NCBI RefSeq assembly: GCF_014287895.1
Contig: NZ_JACOPP010000013.1
Span: 19,282 to 83,281, forward strand
Reading direction: 5' to 3'
Origin: Lawsonibacter hominis
GTDB lineage: Bacteria > Bacillota > Clostridia > Oscillospirales > Oscillospiraceae
DNA: 64,000 bases
The notes beneath the pieces are model-generated. The model saw nothing but the letters and a program-made list of their open reading frames with translations. It made no database searches and was not told where the DNA came from. Positions within the stretch are counted from its first letter, which is position 1. Every line of letters begins with the position of its first letter. The translations under genes and the position numbers were made by a program. Shown here piece after piece: positions 48,107 through 57,676 of the stretch.

Positions 48107-49813
48107 ATGAAAAAATCCATTCGGCTGCTTTCCATCGTCCTGGCTGGCGTCATGCTGCTGAGCACCAGCGCGCTGGCCTGTACCGGCGTCTATGTCGGAA
48201 AGGACGTGAGCGATCAGGGCACCTACATCATCGCCCGCAGCGAAGATCAGGGCCAGAGCGATTACAACAAGATGTTTCTTGTGCAGCCCCACGTGGACAA
48301 CGTGCCCGGCCGCTATATTGAGGATACCGCTACCGGCTTCCGGATCCCCCTGCCCGCCACGACCTACCAGTACACCTATGTGCCCGACTACACCCGGGGC
48401 GACGACGGCATGTACCCCGGCTCCTGCACCAACGAGTATGGCGTAAGCGTCACCGGCACGGTCTCCACCTCTACCTGTGACGCCTGGCGCTCCGCCGATC
48501 CCTTTATCGAGCCCGGCCTGCGCGAGGCCATCCTGGCCGCCGCCGTGGCCGCCGTGTCCAAGACCGCCCGCGAAGCGGTGGACGTGCTGCTGGGCTATGT
48601 GGACGAGTATGGCTCGGAAGAGGGCAATACCGTCATGATCAACGACCAGAACGAGGCCTGGTACATCGAGATCTACAGCGGCCATCACTACTGCGCCATG
48701 AAGATGCCCGACGACAAGGTGGCGGTGTACGGCAACCAGAACATGATCGGTCTGGTGGACCCCAACGCCACCGCTGAGGACGGTTACATCTATTCCGACG
48801 GCCTGTTCGACCTCATCGACGAACTGGGGCTCGCCGTCAAGGAGGGCGAGCTTTACCACCTGGCCAAATCCGTCACCAACAATACCCGGCGGGACTCCAG
48901 CAACATGCGCAACTGGGGCGGTATGAAGCTTCTGGCGCCCTCCCAGGCGGGCGAGTATGATACCGACACCTTCTATCCCCTGTTCTATTCTCCCGACGAG
49001 AAGGTCAGCGTACTGGACGTCATGGACATCTACCGCAACCGCTATGAGGGGACCGAGCTGGACGTGACGCTGGAAGGCCAGACGGGCAACCGCGTCATCG
49101 GCACCCCCAATTCCTCTCAGATCCACATCCTCCAGACCTTCCCCGAGTGGCCCGCCGCGTGCGCCGCCATCGACTGGATCGCCCTGGGCAACACCGAGCA
49201 CTCCGTGTTCATCCCCTTCTTCTCCGGCATCACCGATACGGCCGCGGCCTACAAGGTGGACGGGGACACTTACGATCCCGCCGGCGCCTACTGGAAATTC
49301 AAGCGCCTGTGCACTCTGGCCGAGCTGGACCGCTCTCTGTACAGCCAGAGCACCCGCGCCTTCTGGAAGCAGCAGGAACAGCTGATGTACGACGAGATGA
49401 TCCAGGCCGCTCCCACCATGATCGCAAAATACGCCGAAAGCACCGAGGCCGGCGCGGCCTACGTCACCCAGCTGGGCATCCAGATGGCCGAGCGTGAGAT
49501 GAAGTATGCCGACAACCTGTATGCCAAGCTGTTCACCGCCGTGATGCACAATACCGGCCGTTCCGCGGAGCGTGTGGCCGCCTTCCTGGCCGACGTGCCC
49601 CTGCGCCAGGTGGCCGAGAGCAAGGGCTACACCGTCACCTGGAACGGCGCCGACAATTCCATCACCATGACCAAGGGCTCCGTCAGCTACACGGTGACGC
49701 TGGAGAGCTACGACTGCAAGGTGGCCGGCGGCGAGACCATCGAGCTGACGCATTATGTTTACAGCCGGGACGGCGTTACTTACATCCCCATGGACTTTGC
49801 CGACACCCTGTAA
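48107..49813 (+). CDS. Secreted C69-family (PepD-type) dipeptidase
   Basis: The 568-residue protein has a signal peptide ending ALA, after which Cys25 becomes the N-terminal nucleophile of the CTGVYVGKDVS motif, the Ntn-hydrolase pattern of C69 dipeptidases. TIIARSEDQ, TGTVSTST, and GYVDEYGSEEGN follow as in the family, and NTEHSVFIPFF is conserved. The last ~65 residues (YTVTWNGADNSITMTKGS to YIPMDF) form a stalk-type domain common on Firmicute secreted proteins. It probably cleaves dipeptides outside the membrane. Strong AGGAG lies upstream. It is flanked by terminators, so monocistronic. Confidence 0.9.
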   Translation: MKKSIRLLSIVLAGVMLLSTSALACTGVYVGKDVSDQGTYIIARSEDQGQSDYNKMFLVQPHVDNVPGRYIEDTATGFRIPLPATTYQYTYVPDYTRGDDGMYPGSCTNEYGVSVTGTVSTSTCDAWRSADPFIEPGLREAILAAAVAAVSKTAREAVDVLLGYVDEYGSEEGNTVMINDQNEAWYIEIYSGHHYCAMKMPDDKVAVYGNQNMIGLVDPNATAEDGYIYSDGLFDLIDELGLAVKEGELYHLAKSVTNNTRRDSSNMRNWGGMKLLAPSQAGEYDTDTFYPLFYSPDEKVSVLDVMDIYRNRYEGTELDVTLEGQTGNRVIGTPNSSQIHILQTFPEWPAACAAIDWIALGNTEHSVFIPFFSGITDTAAAYKVDGDTYDPAGAYWKFKRLCTLAELDRSLYSQSTRAFWKQQEQLMYDEMIQAAPTMIAKYAESTEAGAAYVTQLGIQMAEREMKYADNLYAKLFTAVMHNTGRSAERVAAFLADVPLRQVAESKGYTVTWNGADNSITMTKGSVSYTVTLESYDCKVAGGETIELTHYVYSRDGVTYIPMDFADTL

Positions 49814-49829
49814 TCCGCCCGACCCCCGA

Positions 49830-49873
49830 CCGCAAGAAAAAAAGACCGCTTCGGCGGTCTTTTTTTCTTGCGG
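49830..49873. terminator. Bidirectional terminator between dipeptidase and recQ
   Basis: A 20-bp stem closed by TTCG with A-rich 5' arm and T-rich 3' arm lies between convergent genes. Confidence 0.92.
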
Positions 49874-49886
49874 CCGATGTGCGTGT

Positions 49887-51701
49887 TCAGGCCTTTCGCA
49901 GCTCCTCCAGGAAGGCCGCGCCATAACGCTGAAGCTTTGCCTCCCCCACGCCGGAGACGTTCAGCAGCTCCCGCTCGGTCTGAGGGCGCTTGGCGCACAT
50001 GTCCCGCAGAGCGGCGTCCGAGAAGACCACATAGGCCGGCAGGCCCAGCCGCCGTGCCAGTGCCGCGCGCACCGCGCGCAGGCGGCCAAACAGCGCCTCG
50101 TTTTCCGGGGCCACGCCGCTGGGCCTGCCCGTGCGGCGCGCTTCTCCGCCGGAACCGGACGCCCGCATCGTCACGCGGGAATCCCCCTCCAACACCCGGC
50201 GGGCCGCCTGCCCCAGCCCCAGCACCGGGTATTCCCCCTCGCTGCGGACCAGGCAGCCCTGGGCGATCAGGGCCCGGATGCAGTCGTTTACATGCTCCCG
50301 GCTCTCCCCCTTCAGCACGCCGTACCCCTCCTGGTGATTCAGCCCCCATTGGCGCAGCTTCCGGCTGTCCGCGCCCCGGACCAGATCACAGATGGTGCTC
50401 ATGCCGAAGCGAGGCCCCAGCCGGGCCACACAGCGAAGGATAGCCGCCGCCTGGGCCGTCACATCCACCGCTTCCTGCTGCTCCAGACAGTTGCCGCAGC
50501 TGCCGCACCGCCCCGGCGGCGTTTCTCCGAAGTACTCCAGGAGATACCGGCGCAGACAGTCCCCGGTGTGGCAGTACCCGCTCATCCTGCGCAGGCGGGT
50601 GTAATCCCGTCTGCGCACCTGCTCCAGCTGTGCCTCGTCCAGCGCCTCGTTCTCCCGGTCCTGCTGAATCAGAAAGCGTGCGGTCTGCTCGTCGGCACTG
50701 CTGTAAAGCAGCACGCACTCCGCCTTCTCGCCATCCCGGCCGGCCCGCCCCGCCTCCTGATAGTAGCTCTCCATATCCTTCGGCATGTTGTAGTGGACCA
50801 CATAGCGCACATCGGATTTGTCGATCCCCATGCCGAAGGCGTTGGTGGCCACCATGACCCGGATGCGGTCCCAGAGGAAGTCCTCCTGGCTCCTTCCCCG
50901 CTCCTCCTGCTCCAGTCCCGCGTGATAGCGTCCGGCGGGCACGCCCTCGGCCTTCAAAAGCGCGCACACCTCCTCCACCTTCTTCCGGGTGGCGCAGTAG
51001 ACGATGCCGCTGTCCTCCCCGTGCCGCTTTACAAACTCCAGCAGCCAGGCGCGCTTGTCCTGCTCCCGGCCATGGCGCACCGCAAAAAACAGGTTGGGCC
51101 GGTCAAAGCCGGTGACGATCTCGTAGGGGTCCCGGAGCTGGAGCAGCTCCCGCATGTCCCGCCGCACGGCCTGGGTGGCAGTGGCGGTGAAGGCCCCCAC
51201 CACCGGCCGCCGGGGCAGCCGGGCGGCAAAATCGGGGATCTCCAGATAGTGCGGGCGGAAGTCCTGCCCCCACTGGGAGACGCAGTGGGCCTCGTCCACC
51301 GCCAGCAGGGCGATCTCCGCATGCAGGGCAAAGTCCAGAAAACGCTCGGTCCCCAGCCGCTCCGGGGCCACGTAGATCAGCTTATAGCGCCCGGCCCTGG
51401 CCCGTTCCAGCGCCAGGGCGTACTGCCGCTCCGTGAGGGCGCTGTTGAAAAAAGCCGCCGGGATGCCCGCCTGCACCAGCGCCGCCACCTGATCCCGCAT
51501 CAGGGAGATCAGGGGCGAGACCACCAGGGTGATCCCCTCCAGCAGCAGCGCGGGCAGCTGGAAACACAGGGACTTGCCCGCCCCTGTGGGCATCACCGCC
51601 GCCACATCCCGGCCGGAGCAGAGGGCGGAGACCACCGCCTCCTGCCCCGGCCGAAAGGAGTCATAGCCAAAATAGGTTTTCAGGGCCTCCAACAGTTCCA
51701 T
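49887..51701 (-). CDS. recQ: ATP-dependent DNA helicase RecQ
   Basis: The 604-residue protein has helicase motifs I (MPTGAGKSLCFQLPA), II (LLAVDEAHCVSQWGQDFRPHY), V/VI (ATNAFGMGIDKSDVRYVVHY and YYQEAGRAGRDG), the RecQ zinc-binding domain (CHTGDCLRRYLLEYFG with GSCGNC) and a C-terminal HRDC domain (residues ~525-600). It unwinds DNA 3'-5' in recombination repair. GGAGAAG is 7 nt upstream of ATG 51701. It has about the usual length. A 20-bp inverted repeat lies just upstream and may control it. Confidence 0.96.
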   Translation of the reverse strand: MELLEALKTYFGYDSFRPGQEAVVSALCSGRDVAAVMPTGAGKSLCFQLPALLLEGITLVVSPLISLMRDQVAALVQAGIPAAFFNSALTERQYALALERARAGRYKLIYVAPERLGTERFLDFALHAEIALLAVDEAHCVSQWGQDFRPHYLEIPDFAARLPRRPVVGAFTATATQAVRRDMRELLQLRDPYEIVTGFDRPNLFFAVRHGREQDKRAWLLEFVKRHGEDSGIVYCATRKKVEEVCALLKAEGVPAGRYHAGLEQEERGRSQEDFLWDRIRVMVATNAFGMGIDKSDVRYVVHYNMPKDMESYYQEAGRAGRDGEKAECVLLYSSADEQTARFLIQQDRENEALDEAQLEQVRRRDYTRLRRMSGYCHTGDCLRRYLLEYFGETPPGRCGSCGNCLEQQEAVDVTAQAAAILRCVARLGPRFGMSTICDLVRGADSRKLRQWGLNHQEGYGVLKGESREHVNDCIRALIAQGCLVRSEGEYPVLGLGQAARRVLEGDSRVTMRASGSGGEARRTGRPSGVAPENEALFGRLRAVRAALARRLGLPAYVVFSDAALRDMCAKRPQTERELLNVSGVGEAKLQRYGAAFLEELRKA

Positions 51702-51731
51702 AGGTTCTTCTCCTTTTCCCGCATTCGCCCT

Positions 51732-51780
51732 GTAAGAGTACAATACATATTGGACAGTCGAATATGTATTGGACTCTTAC
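51732..51780. repeat. 20-bp near-perfect inverted repeat upstream of recQ
   Basis: GTAAGAGTACAATACATATT (51732-51751) and AATATGTATTGGACTCTTAC (51761-51780) match as inverted copies at 19 of 20 positions, 9 nt apart. The AT-rich arms differ sharply from the GC-rich surroundings. It could be a recQ operator, an RNA hairpin or the edge of a lost element. Confidence 0.7.
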
Positions 51781-51891
51781 ACCGGGTCTTCCGGCCGCGG
51801 GGCGGCGGACGCTTGTCTCCGCCGCCCGTTTCTGTTCTGCTTAAAAAGGCGGACAGAACGCCGCCTCGGTCGGAACCAAGGGGGTATGCGC

Positions 51892-52010
51892 ATGTACCGG
51901 GTGGTCATCATCGACGACGAATCCATGATACCGCCCGCTTCTCCCAGGTATTCAAGAAGCTGGAGGGCGTTTCCGCCGGAGACTGGCGCAACCTCCACTG
52001 TGGAACATAA
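51892..52010 (+). pseudogene. Internally deleted AraC-type response regulator remnant
   Basis: The first 13 codons (MYRVVIIDDESMI) are the start of a YesN/AraC-type response regulator, with ribosome site AAGGGGG upstream. Immediately after, in another frame, DTARFSQVFKKLEGVSAGDWRNL ends at TAA 52010; this is the C-terminal end of an AraC helix-turn-helix (pattern YFSRVFKKxxGxSPxxYR). About 1.3-1.5 kb of middle sequence typical for such regulators is missing and the join is out of frame. It is a deletion scar, not a functional gene. The region 52011-52141 after it shows no gene. Confidence 0.75.
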
Positions 52011-52141
52011 GCCGGCCCCGCCCGTTCCACAGGCGGGCCGCAGCTTGCCATTTGGCGTTCCATCGGTTACAATCATATCAGCTGAACCGACTCCATTCCC
52101 GCAGATACGCGCGGCGTCGCCCGCAAGAAGGAGGGTATGAC

Positions 52142-53596
52142 TTGAATTTTCTCTCCCCCGCCTTTTTTCTCTTTTTCCCCGCTGTGGCGCTGTGCTTCTT
52201 CCTGCTGCCCCAGCGGGCGCGGCCCTGGTGTCTGCTGGCGGCCAGCGCCCTGTTCTGCCTATGGGCGGGGGTGGAGTGTCTTCTCTTCCTGCTGTGCGCA
52301 GCCCTGGTGACCTATGCGGGCGCACGGCTGCTGGAGAACCGCTCCCAGCGGGGCCGGCGGGCTGTTCTGATCCTGGCTCTGCTTCTCCTCTTCGGCACCC
52401 TGTTTCTCTTCAAATACCTCTCCTTTACACTCTCCCTGACCCAGCGGCTGCTGGCCCTGACGGGCCGCCCCTGCTCCATTGCATCGCCGGAGCTGATCCT
52501 GCCGGTGGGTATCTCCTTCTACCTGTTCATGGCGGCGGGCTATCTCATCGACGTGTACCGGGGGGACCGGGCGGCGCAGCGCAGCTTCCCCCTGCTGGTC
52601 CTCTTCCTGTCCTTTTTCCCCCATCTGGTCTCCGGCCCCATCGACCGCTCCGGTCTGATGGATCTGCTCCGCACGCCCCCCGCCTTTGACTATGACCGCT
52701 TCCGCGCCGGGCTGCTGCGGTTTTTGTGGGGCGCCTTCAAAAAGCTGTGCATCGCCGACCGGCTGGCCATTCTGGTAAACGCCGTTTTCGCCGCGCCGGA
52801 ACAGTTCGGCGCGCTGCAGGTGTTCGCCGCGGCCTGCGCGTTTTCGGTGCAGATCTACTGCGACTTCTCCGCTTACTCCGATATGGCTCTGGGCGTCGCC
52901 GGCGCCATGGGCATCCCCCTGATGGAAAATTTCCGCACCCCTTATTTCTCCCGCTCCATTGGGGAGTTCTGGCGGCGCTGGCACATCTCCCTGTCCTCCT
53001 GGTTCCGGGACTACCTGTACATCCCACTGGGCGGAAGCCGCAGGGGCTCCGGGCGGAAATACTGCAACATCCTCATCGTCTTTGCCGTCAGCGGCCTGTG
53101 GCACGGGGCCGGGCTCACCTTTCTGGTCTGGGGGCTGCTCAACGGGGCCTACCAGGCGGCGGGCGGCCTGACGGCGGGCCTGCGCAGCCGCTGCCGCCAG
53201 GCCCTGGGCCTGCGGGACGACTCTCCCGTCACCCGATGGTGGCAGATGCTGGTCACCTTCCTTCTGTCCACGCTGGCCTGGGTCTTTTTCAAGGCCGCCT
53301 CACTCTCCTCCGCCCTGGCGGTGCTGCGCGGCATGGTCTCCGGTCCCCTGCTGGTGCGCCCCATCCTGGCAAACACCGGTCTGGACCGGGGCGAATGCCT
53401 GGTGGCCCTGCTCTGCCTTGCGGCGCTGTTGGCGGTGGACCTGCTCTCCCTGCGCCGGCGCGTGTGCGAGCGCTTTTTGACCCTGCCCCGGCCGCTCCGG
53501 TGGGTCCTGGTGCTGGCTCTGCTGCTGACGGTGGCGGTCTTCGGGGTCTACGGCACCGGCTATGACGCGCAAGACTTCATCTACTTCAAATTTTAG
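52142..53596 (+). CDS. MBOAT family O-acyltransferase (AlgI/DltB-like)
   Basis: The 484-residue membrane protein has ~10-12 hydrophobic segments and the MBOAT core: LPVGISFYLFMAAGYLIDVYRG, YCDFSAYSDMALGVAGAMGIPLMENFRTPYF, WRRWHISLSSWFRDYLYIPLGGSR and the catalytic VSGLWHGAGLTFLVWG His. It would transfer acyl groups to an extracellular polysaccharide or teichoic-type polymer. Start is TTG 52142 with AAGGAGGG 9 nt upstream. It is followed 8 nt later by a GSS/DxxH-type partner, a pairing common for AlgI-like enzymes and their SGNH-fold helpers. Confidence 0.9.
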   Translation: MNFLSPAFFLFFPAVALCFFLLPQRARPWCLLAASALFCLWAGVECLLFLLCAALVTYAGARLLENRSQRGRRAVLILALLLLFGTLFLFKYLSFTLSLTQRLLALTGRPCSIASPELILPVGISFYLFMAAGYLIDVYRGDRAAQRSFPLLVLFLSFFPHLVSGPIDRSGLMDLLRTPPAFDYDRFRAGLLRFLWGAFKKLCIADRLAILVNAVFAAPEQFGALQVFAAACAFSVQIYCDFSAYSDMALGVAGAMGIPLMENFRTPYFSRSIGEFWRRWHISLSSWFRDYLYIPLGGSRRGSGRKYCNILIVFAVSGLWHGAGLTFLVWGLLNGAYQAAGGLTAGLRSRCRQALGLRDDSPVTRWWQMLVTFLLSTLAWVFFKAASLSSALAVLRGMVSGPLLVRPILANTGLDRGECLVALLCLAALLAVDLLSLRRRVCERFLTLPRPLRWVLVLALLLTVAVFGVYGTGYDAQDFIYFKF

Positions 53597-53604
53597 GTGG
53601 CGCT

Positions 53605-54603
53605 ATGAAGAACGGAAAAGAACGGATCTTTGCCGCCGCCTTCGCGGTGCTGGCGGCGCTGCTGCTTGGACTGGCCGGGCTGGCTCTGCGTCCGGCACGC
53701 GTCAACTACGGCGCGGTGTGGGGCCCCTATCGCGCCGAGCCTGCAGACAGTCTGGACTATCTGTACCTGGGCAGCTCCTACGCCTACTGCGACGTAAACC
53801 CCGCCCTGGTCTACGACGCGTCCGGTCTGACCGGCTACGTGCTGGCAGGTCCGGAACAGACCCTGTCCCAGACCTACTACTACCTGAAGGAGGCCCTGAG
53901 GACCCAGTCCCCACAGGCGGTGATCCTGGAGGCCTCCGCCCTGCACTTCGCCCGCTATCAGAGCTACACCCAGATCAACGTCGGCTATATGCCCTTTTCC
54001 CGGAACAAGCTGGCGGCCATCTTCCGGGCTTCTGAGCCGGAGCTGCGCACCGGGCTGCTCTTTGAGCTGTACTTTTACCATGACCGCTGGAAGCAGGTCT
54101 CCCCCGGCGACGTTCTGGACACGTTCGCTCCGGACCGGACCGACCTGCTCAAAGGCTACACCGCCGTGGACGGACTTGCCTCCGGGCTGGAGGACGGGCC
54201 CTTTCGGCGTCCGACGCAGGAGGAGGATCTCTATCAGGAAAACCTGGCCTGGCTGGGAAAGATCCTGACCCTGTGCGAGCAGGAGGGCATCCTGCCCCTG
54301 GTGGTCTTCCACCCCACTTACAGCCGCTTCGCTCCGCAGGTCTACACCCAGATCGCCGCCGATGTGGCGGCCTTGTCCCCATCGGCCCTCTGCCTGGACT
54401 GGAGCGGCGACTTTGCTTCCGCCGGCCTGGACCCGCTGACGCATCTCTACGATGCGGGGCACCTGAACCGGGCGGGCGCCGCGCGTTTTTCCGCCTGGCT
54501 GGGCGTATATCTGACGCGCGACGCAGGCCTGACGCCCCGACCCCAGACGGCGGAAAATACCGCCGCCTGGCGACAGGCCGCGGATGTTTGGAAGGCATCC
54601 TGA
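53605..54603 (+). CDS. SGNH-hydrolase-like partner of the MBOAT acyltransferase
   Basis: The 332-residue protein has an N-terminal membrane anchor (residues 9-29) and an extracytoplasmic domain with YLYLGSSYAYCDVNP (GSS block with nucleophile-like Ser) and LYDAGHLNRAGA (DxxH near the C-terminus), the two catalytic blocks of SGNH/AlgX-type acetyl-handling proteins. The layout and adjacency to an MBOAT gene suggest final transfer or removal of acyl groups on the same polymer. No polymer-biosynthesis genes are nearby. GTGG ribosome signal is weak; translation is probably coupled. Confidence 0.75.
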   Translation: MKNGKERIFAAAFAVLAALLLGLAGLALRPARVNYGAVWGPYRAEPADSLDYLYLGSSYAYCDVNPALVYDASGLTGYVLAGPEQTLSQTYYYLKEALRTQSPQAVILEASALHFARYQSYTQINVGYMPFSRNKLAAIFRASEPELRTGLLFELYFYHDRWKQVSPGDVLDTFAPDRTDLLKGYTAVDGLASGLEDGPFRRPTQEEDLYQENLAWLGKILTLCEQEGILPLVVFHPTYSRFAPQVYTQIAADVAALSPSALCLDWSGDFASAGLDPLTHLYDAGHLNRAGAARFSAWLGVYLTRDAGLTPRPQTAENTAAWRQAADVWKAS

Positions 54604-54653
54604 GCAACTGCCGGGCGGCGGCCGCTTTTGCGGCCGCCGCCCGGCAGTTGCTC
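54602..54653. terminator. Long hairpin between SGNH-like and DUF1846 genes
   Basis: A 23-24-bp perfect stem (GAGCAACTGCCGGGCGGCGG arm) with a TTTT loop starts within the stop codon region of the + gene. A short A tract follows. Confidence 0.8.
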
Positions 54654-54697
54654 AAAAACGTCTCGCAGCGTGCGCCCCAACGGGCCGCACCCCCGCG

Positions 54698-56182
54698 CTA
54701 TTTATGATAGAGCTTGTTGGTCTCATAGGTGGGCTCGCAGGTCAGGCGCAGGCCCAGCTTGCCGTAGATGCCGGTATCCACCGGAGAGAGGATGACCGTG
54801 GAGTGGGCCTCGCAGCCCCGCAGCCGGGCCAGCTGGTCCAGCGCCCGCTTGGCCAGGGGGTTGGTCGTGGCGGAGATCGCCAGGGCGATCAGCGTCTCGT
54901 CGCTGTGCAGGCGGGGATTGTTGGACCCCAGGTGGCTGACTTTGACCGATTGGATGGGCTCAATGGCCTCCGGTGAGATCAGGTGGGAGCCGTGATCGAT
55001 CCCTGCCAGGCGCTTGAGGGCGTTGAGCAGCGTGGCGGAGGTGGCCCCCATGAGGGCCGTGGTCTTGCCGGTAACCACCTCCCCGCCGGGCAGCTCAATA
55101 GCGGCGGCGGGGTTTCCGGTCTCCTCCGCCACCCGGGCGGAGGCGGCGATGACCGGCCGGATGGAGGCGTCCACCTTGGCCTGCTGCATGATCAGCTCCA
55201 GCTTGTACACCAGCTCGTCGTCGGCCTGACCGGTCCGGCGGTCGCACAGGGCGGCGTAGTACCGGCGGACGATCTCCTGCCGCGCGGCGGCGCAGACCGC
55301 TTCGTCATCCACGATGCAGCAGCCCGCCATATTCACCCCCATGTCGGTGGGGGACTTATAGGGGCACTCCCCCATAATTTTTTCGAACATGGCGGAAAGC
55401 ACCGGGAAAATCTCCACATCCCGGTTATAGTTCACCGTGGTCGCTCCATGGGCGGCCAGATGGAAGGGATCGATCATGTTTACGTCCCCCAGGTCCGCCG
55501 TGGCGGCCTCGTAGGCCAGGTTCACCGGGTGCTGGAGGGGCAGATTCCAGATGGGGAAGGTCTCAAACTTGGCGTAGCCCGCCTTGACGCCCCGCTTGTA
55601 CGCATGGTAGAGCTGAGAGAGGCATACGGCCATCTTGCCGCTGCCGGGGCCGGGGGCGGTGACCACCACCAGGGGCCGGCTGGTCTCGATATAGTCGTTT
55701 TTGCCGTATCCCTCGTCGCTGACGATGAGGGGGATGTTATTGGGGTAGCCCGCAATGGGGTAGTGCAGGTATACCCGCATTCCCAGGCTCTCCATCCGGC
55801 GCTTGAAGGCGTCCGCCGCGGGCTGGGCGGCATACCGGGTCACCACTACGCTGCCCACGTACAGCCCCTGGCTCCGGAACGCGTCGATGAGGCGCAGCAC
55901 GTCCACGTCGTAGGTGATGCCCAGATCCCCCCGGATCTTGTTCTTCTCGATATCGCTGGCACAGATGGCGATGACGATCTCCGCCTTATCGGCAAGCTCC
56001 TGAAGCATCCGGATCTTGCTGTCCGGCGCGAAGCCCGGCAGCACCCGGGAAGCGTGGTGGTCGTCAAAGAGCTTCCCGCCGAATTCCAGGTAAAGCTTGT
56101 TGCCGAACTGTCCGATCCGTTCCCGGATGCGGCTGGATTGGAGGTCCCGGTATTTCCCGTTGTCAAAGCCGATCTTGTCCAT
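54698..56182 (-). CDS. DUF1846 family protein
   Basis: The 494-residue protein matches DUF1846 throughout: IGFDNGKYRDLQSSRIRERIGQFGNKLYLEFGGKLFDD, VTAPGPGSGKMAVCLSQLYH, KFETFPIWNLPLQHPVNLAYEAATADLGDVNMIDPFHL and the late HLGSNNPRLHSDE. The family has a P-loop-like GPGSGK and an unknown biochemical role; structures exist but no reaction is agreed. GGAG is 11 nt upstream of ATG 56182. A TATACT -10 lies ~45 nt upstream. Length is usual. Confidence 0.9.
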   Translation of the reverse strand: MDKIGFDNGKYRDLQSSRIRERIGQFGNKLYLEFGGKLFDDHHASRVLPGFAPDSKIRMLQELADKAEIVIAICASDIEKNKIRGDLGITYDVDVLRLIDAFRSQGLYVGSVVVTRYAAQPAADAFKRRMESLGMRVYLHYPIAGYPNNIPLIVSDEGYGKNDYIETSRPLVVVTAPGPGSGKMAVCLSQLYHAYKRGVKAGYAKFETFPIWNLPLQHPVNLAYEAATADLGDVNMIDPFHLAAHGATTVNYNRDVEIFPVLSAMFEKIMGECPYKSPTDMGVNMAGCCIVDDEAVCAAARQEIVRRYYAALCDRRTGQADDELVYKLELIMQQAKVDASIRPVIAASARVAEETGNPAAAIELPGGEVVTGKTTALMGATSATLLNALKRLAGIDHGSHLISPEAIEPIQSVKVSHLGSNNPRLHSDETLIALAISATTNPLAKRALDQLARLRGCEAHSTVILSPVDTGIYGKLGLRLTCEPTYETNKLYHK

Positions 56183-56248
56183 TGTATTCCATGCTCCTTT
56201 GCACACAATTCAAATTAGTATAGCACAAAAAGGGGAGCTTGAAAAGGG

Positions 56249-56382
56249 CTTGCGTTCCCTTGCCAACAGGGGCAGTATCCAGCAGAGAAACTGTACAGGG
56301 CCGCGCCTGCAGGCGCAGATCGGCAGGGGAACAAACGCAAGATCCGCCCTGCCAGGCATAGCCGGGGCGGCATTGCTTTTTT
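56249..56382. ncRNA. Candidate structured RNA or leader, strand uncertain
   Basis: CTTGCG plus TTCCCTTGCC (56249-56264) pair with the complement in 56322-56341 (4-nt bulge), closing a ~57-nt interior that includes the perfect palindrome GCGCCTGCAGGCGC (56304-56317). On the + strand a CCGCCC/GGGCGG hairpin and TTTTTT (56344-56382) follow. On the minus strand the fold would precede the DUF1846 promoter. No clear + promoter is seen. No RNA family was recognised. Confidence 0.35.
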
Positions 56383-56390
56383 GAAAAACA

Positions 56391-56425
56391 GGTGCGGCGG
56401 ACCGTCATCCACGATCCGCCGCACC
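56391..56425 (-). terminator. Terminator after the thiolase gene
   Basis: GGTGCGGCGGA and TCCGCCGCACC form an 11-bp stem; on the minus strand a TGTTTTTCAAAAAAG tract follows. Confidence 0.75.
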
Positions 56426-56446
56426 TTCGCCTGTGAGAACGCCGCC

Positions 56447-57613
<1,167 letters not shown>

Positions 57614-57676
57614 ATATGATTTCCTTTCCAGCCGTCTCCGACGGTCAGGGGAAAAGGCCCCGTCCGCGGGGCGGCG

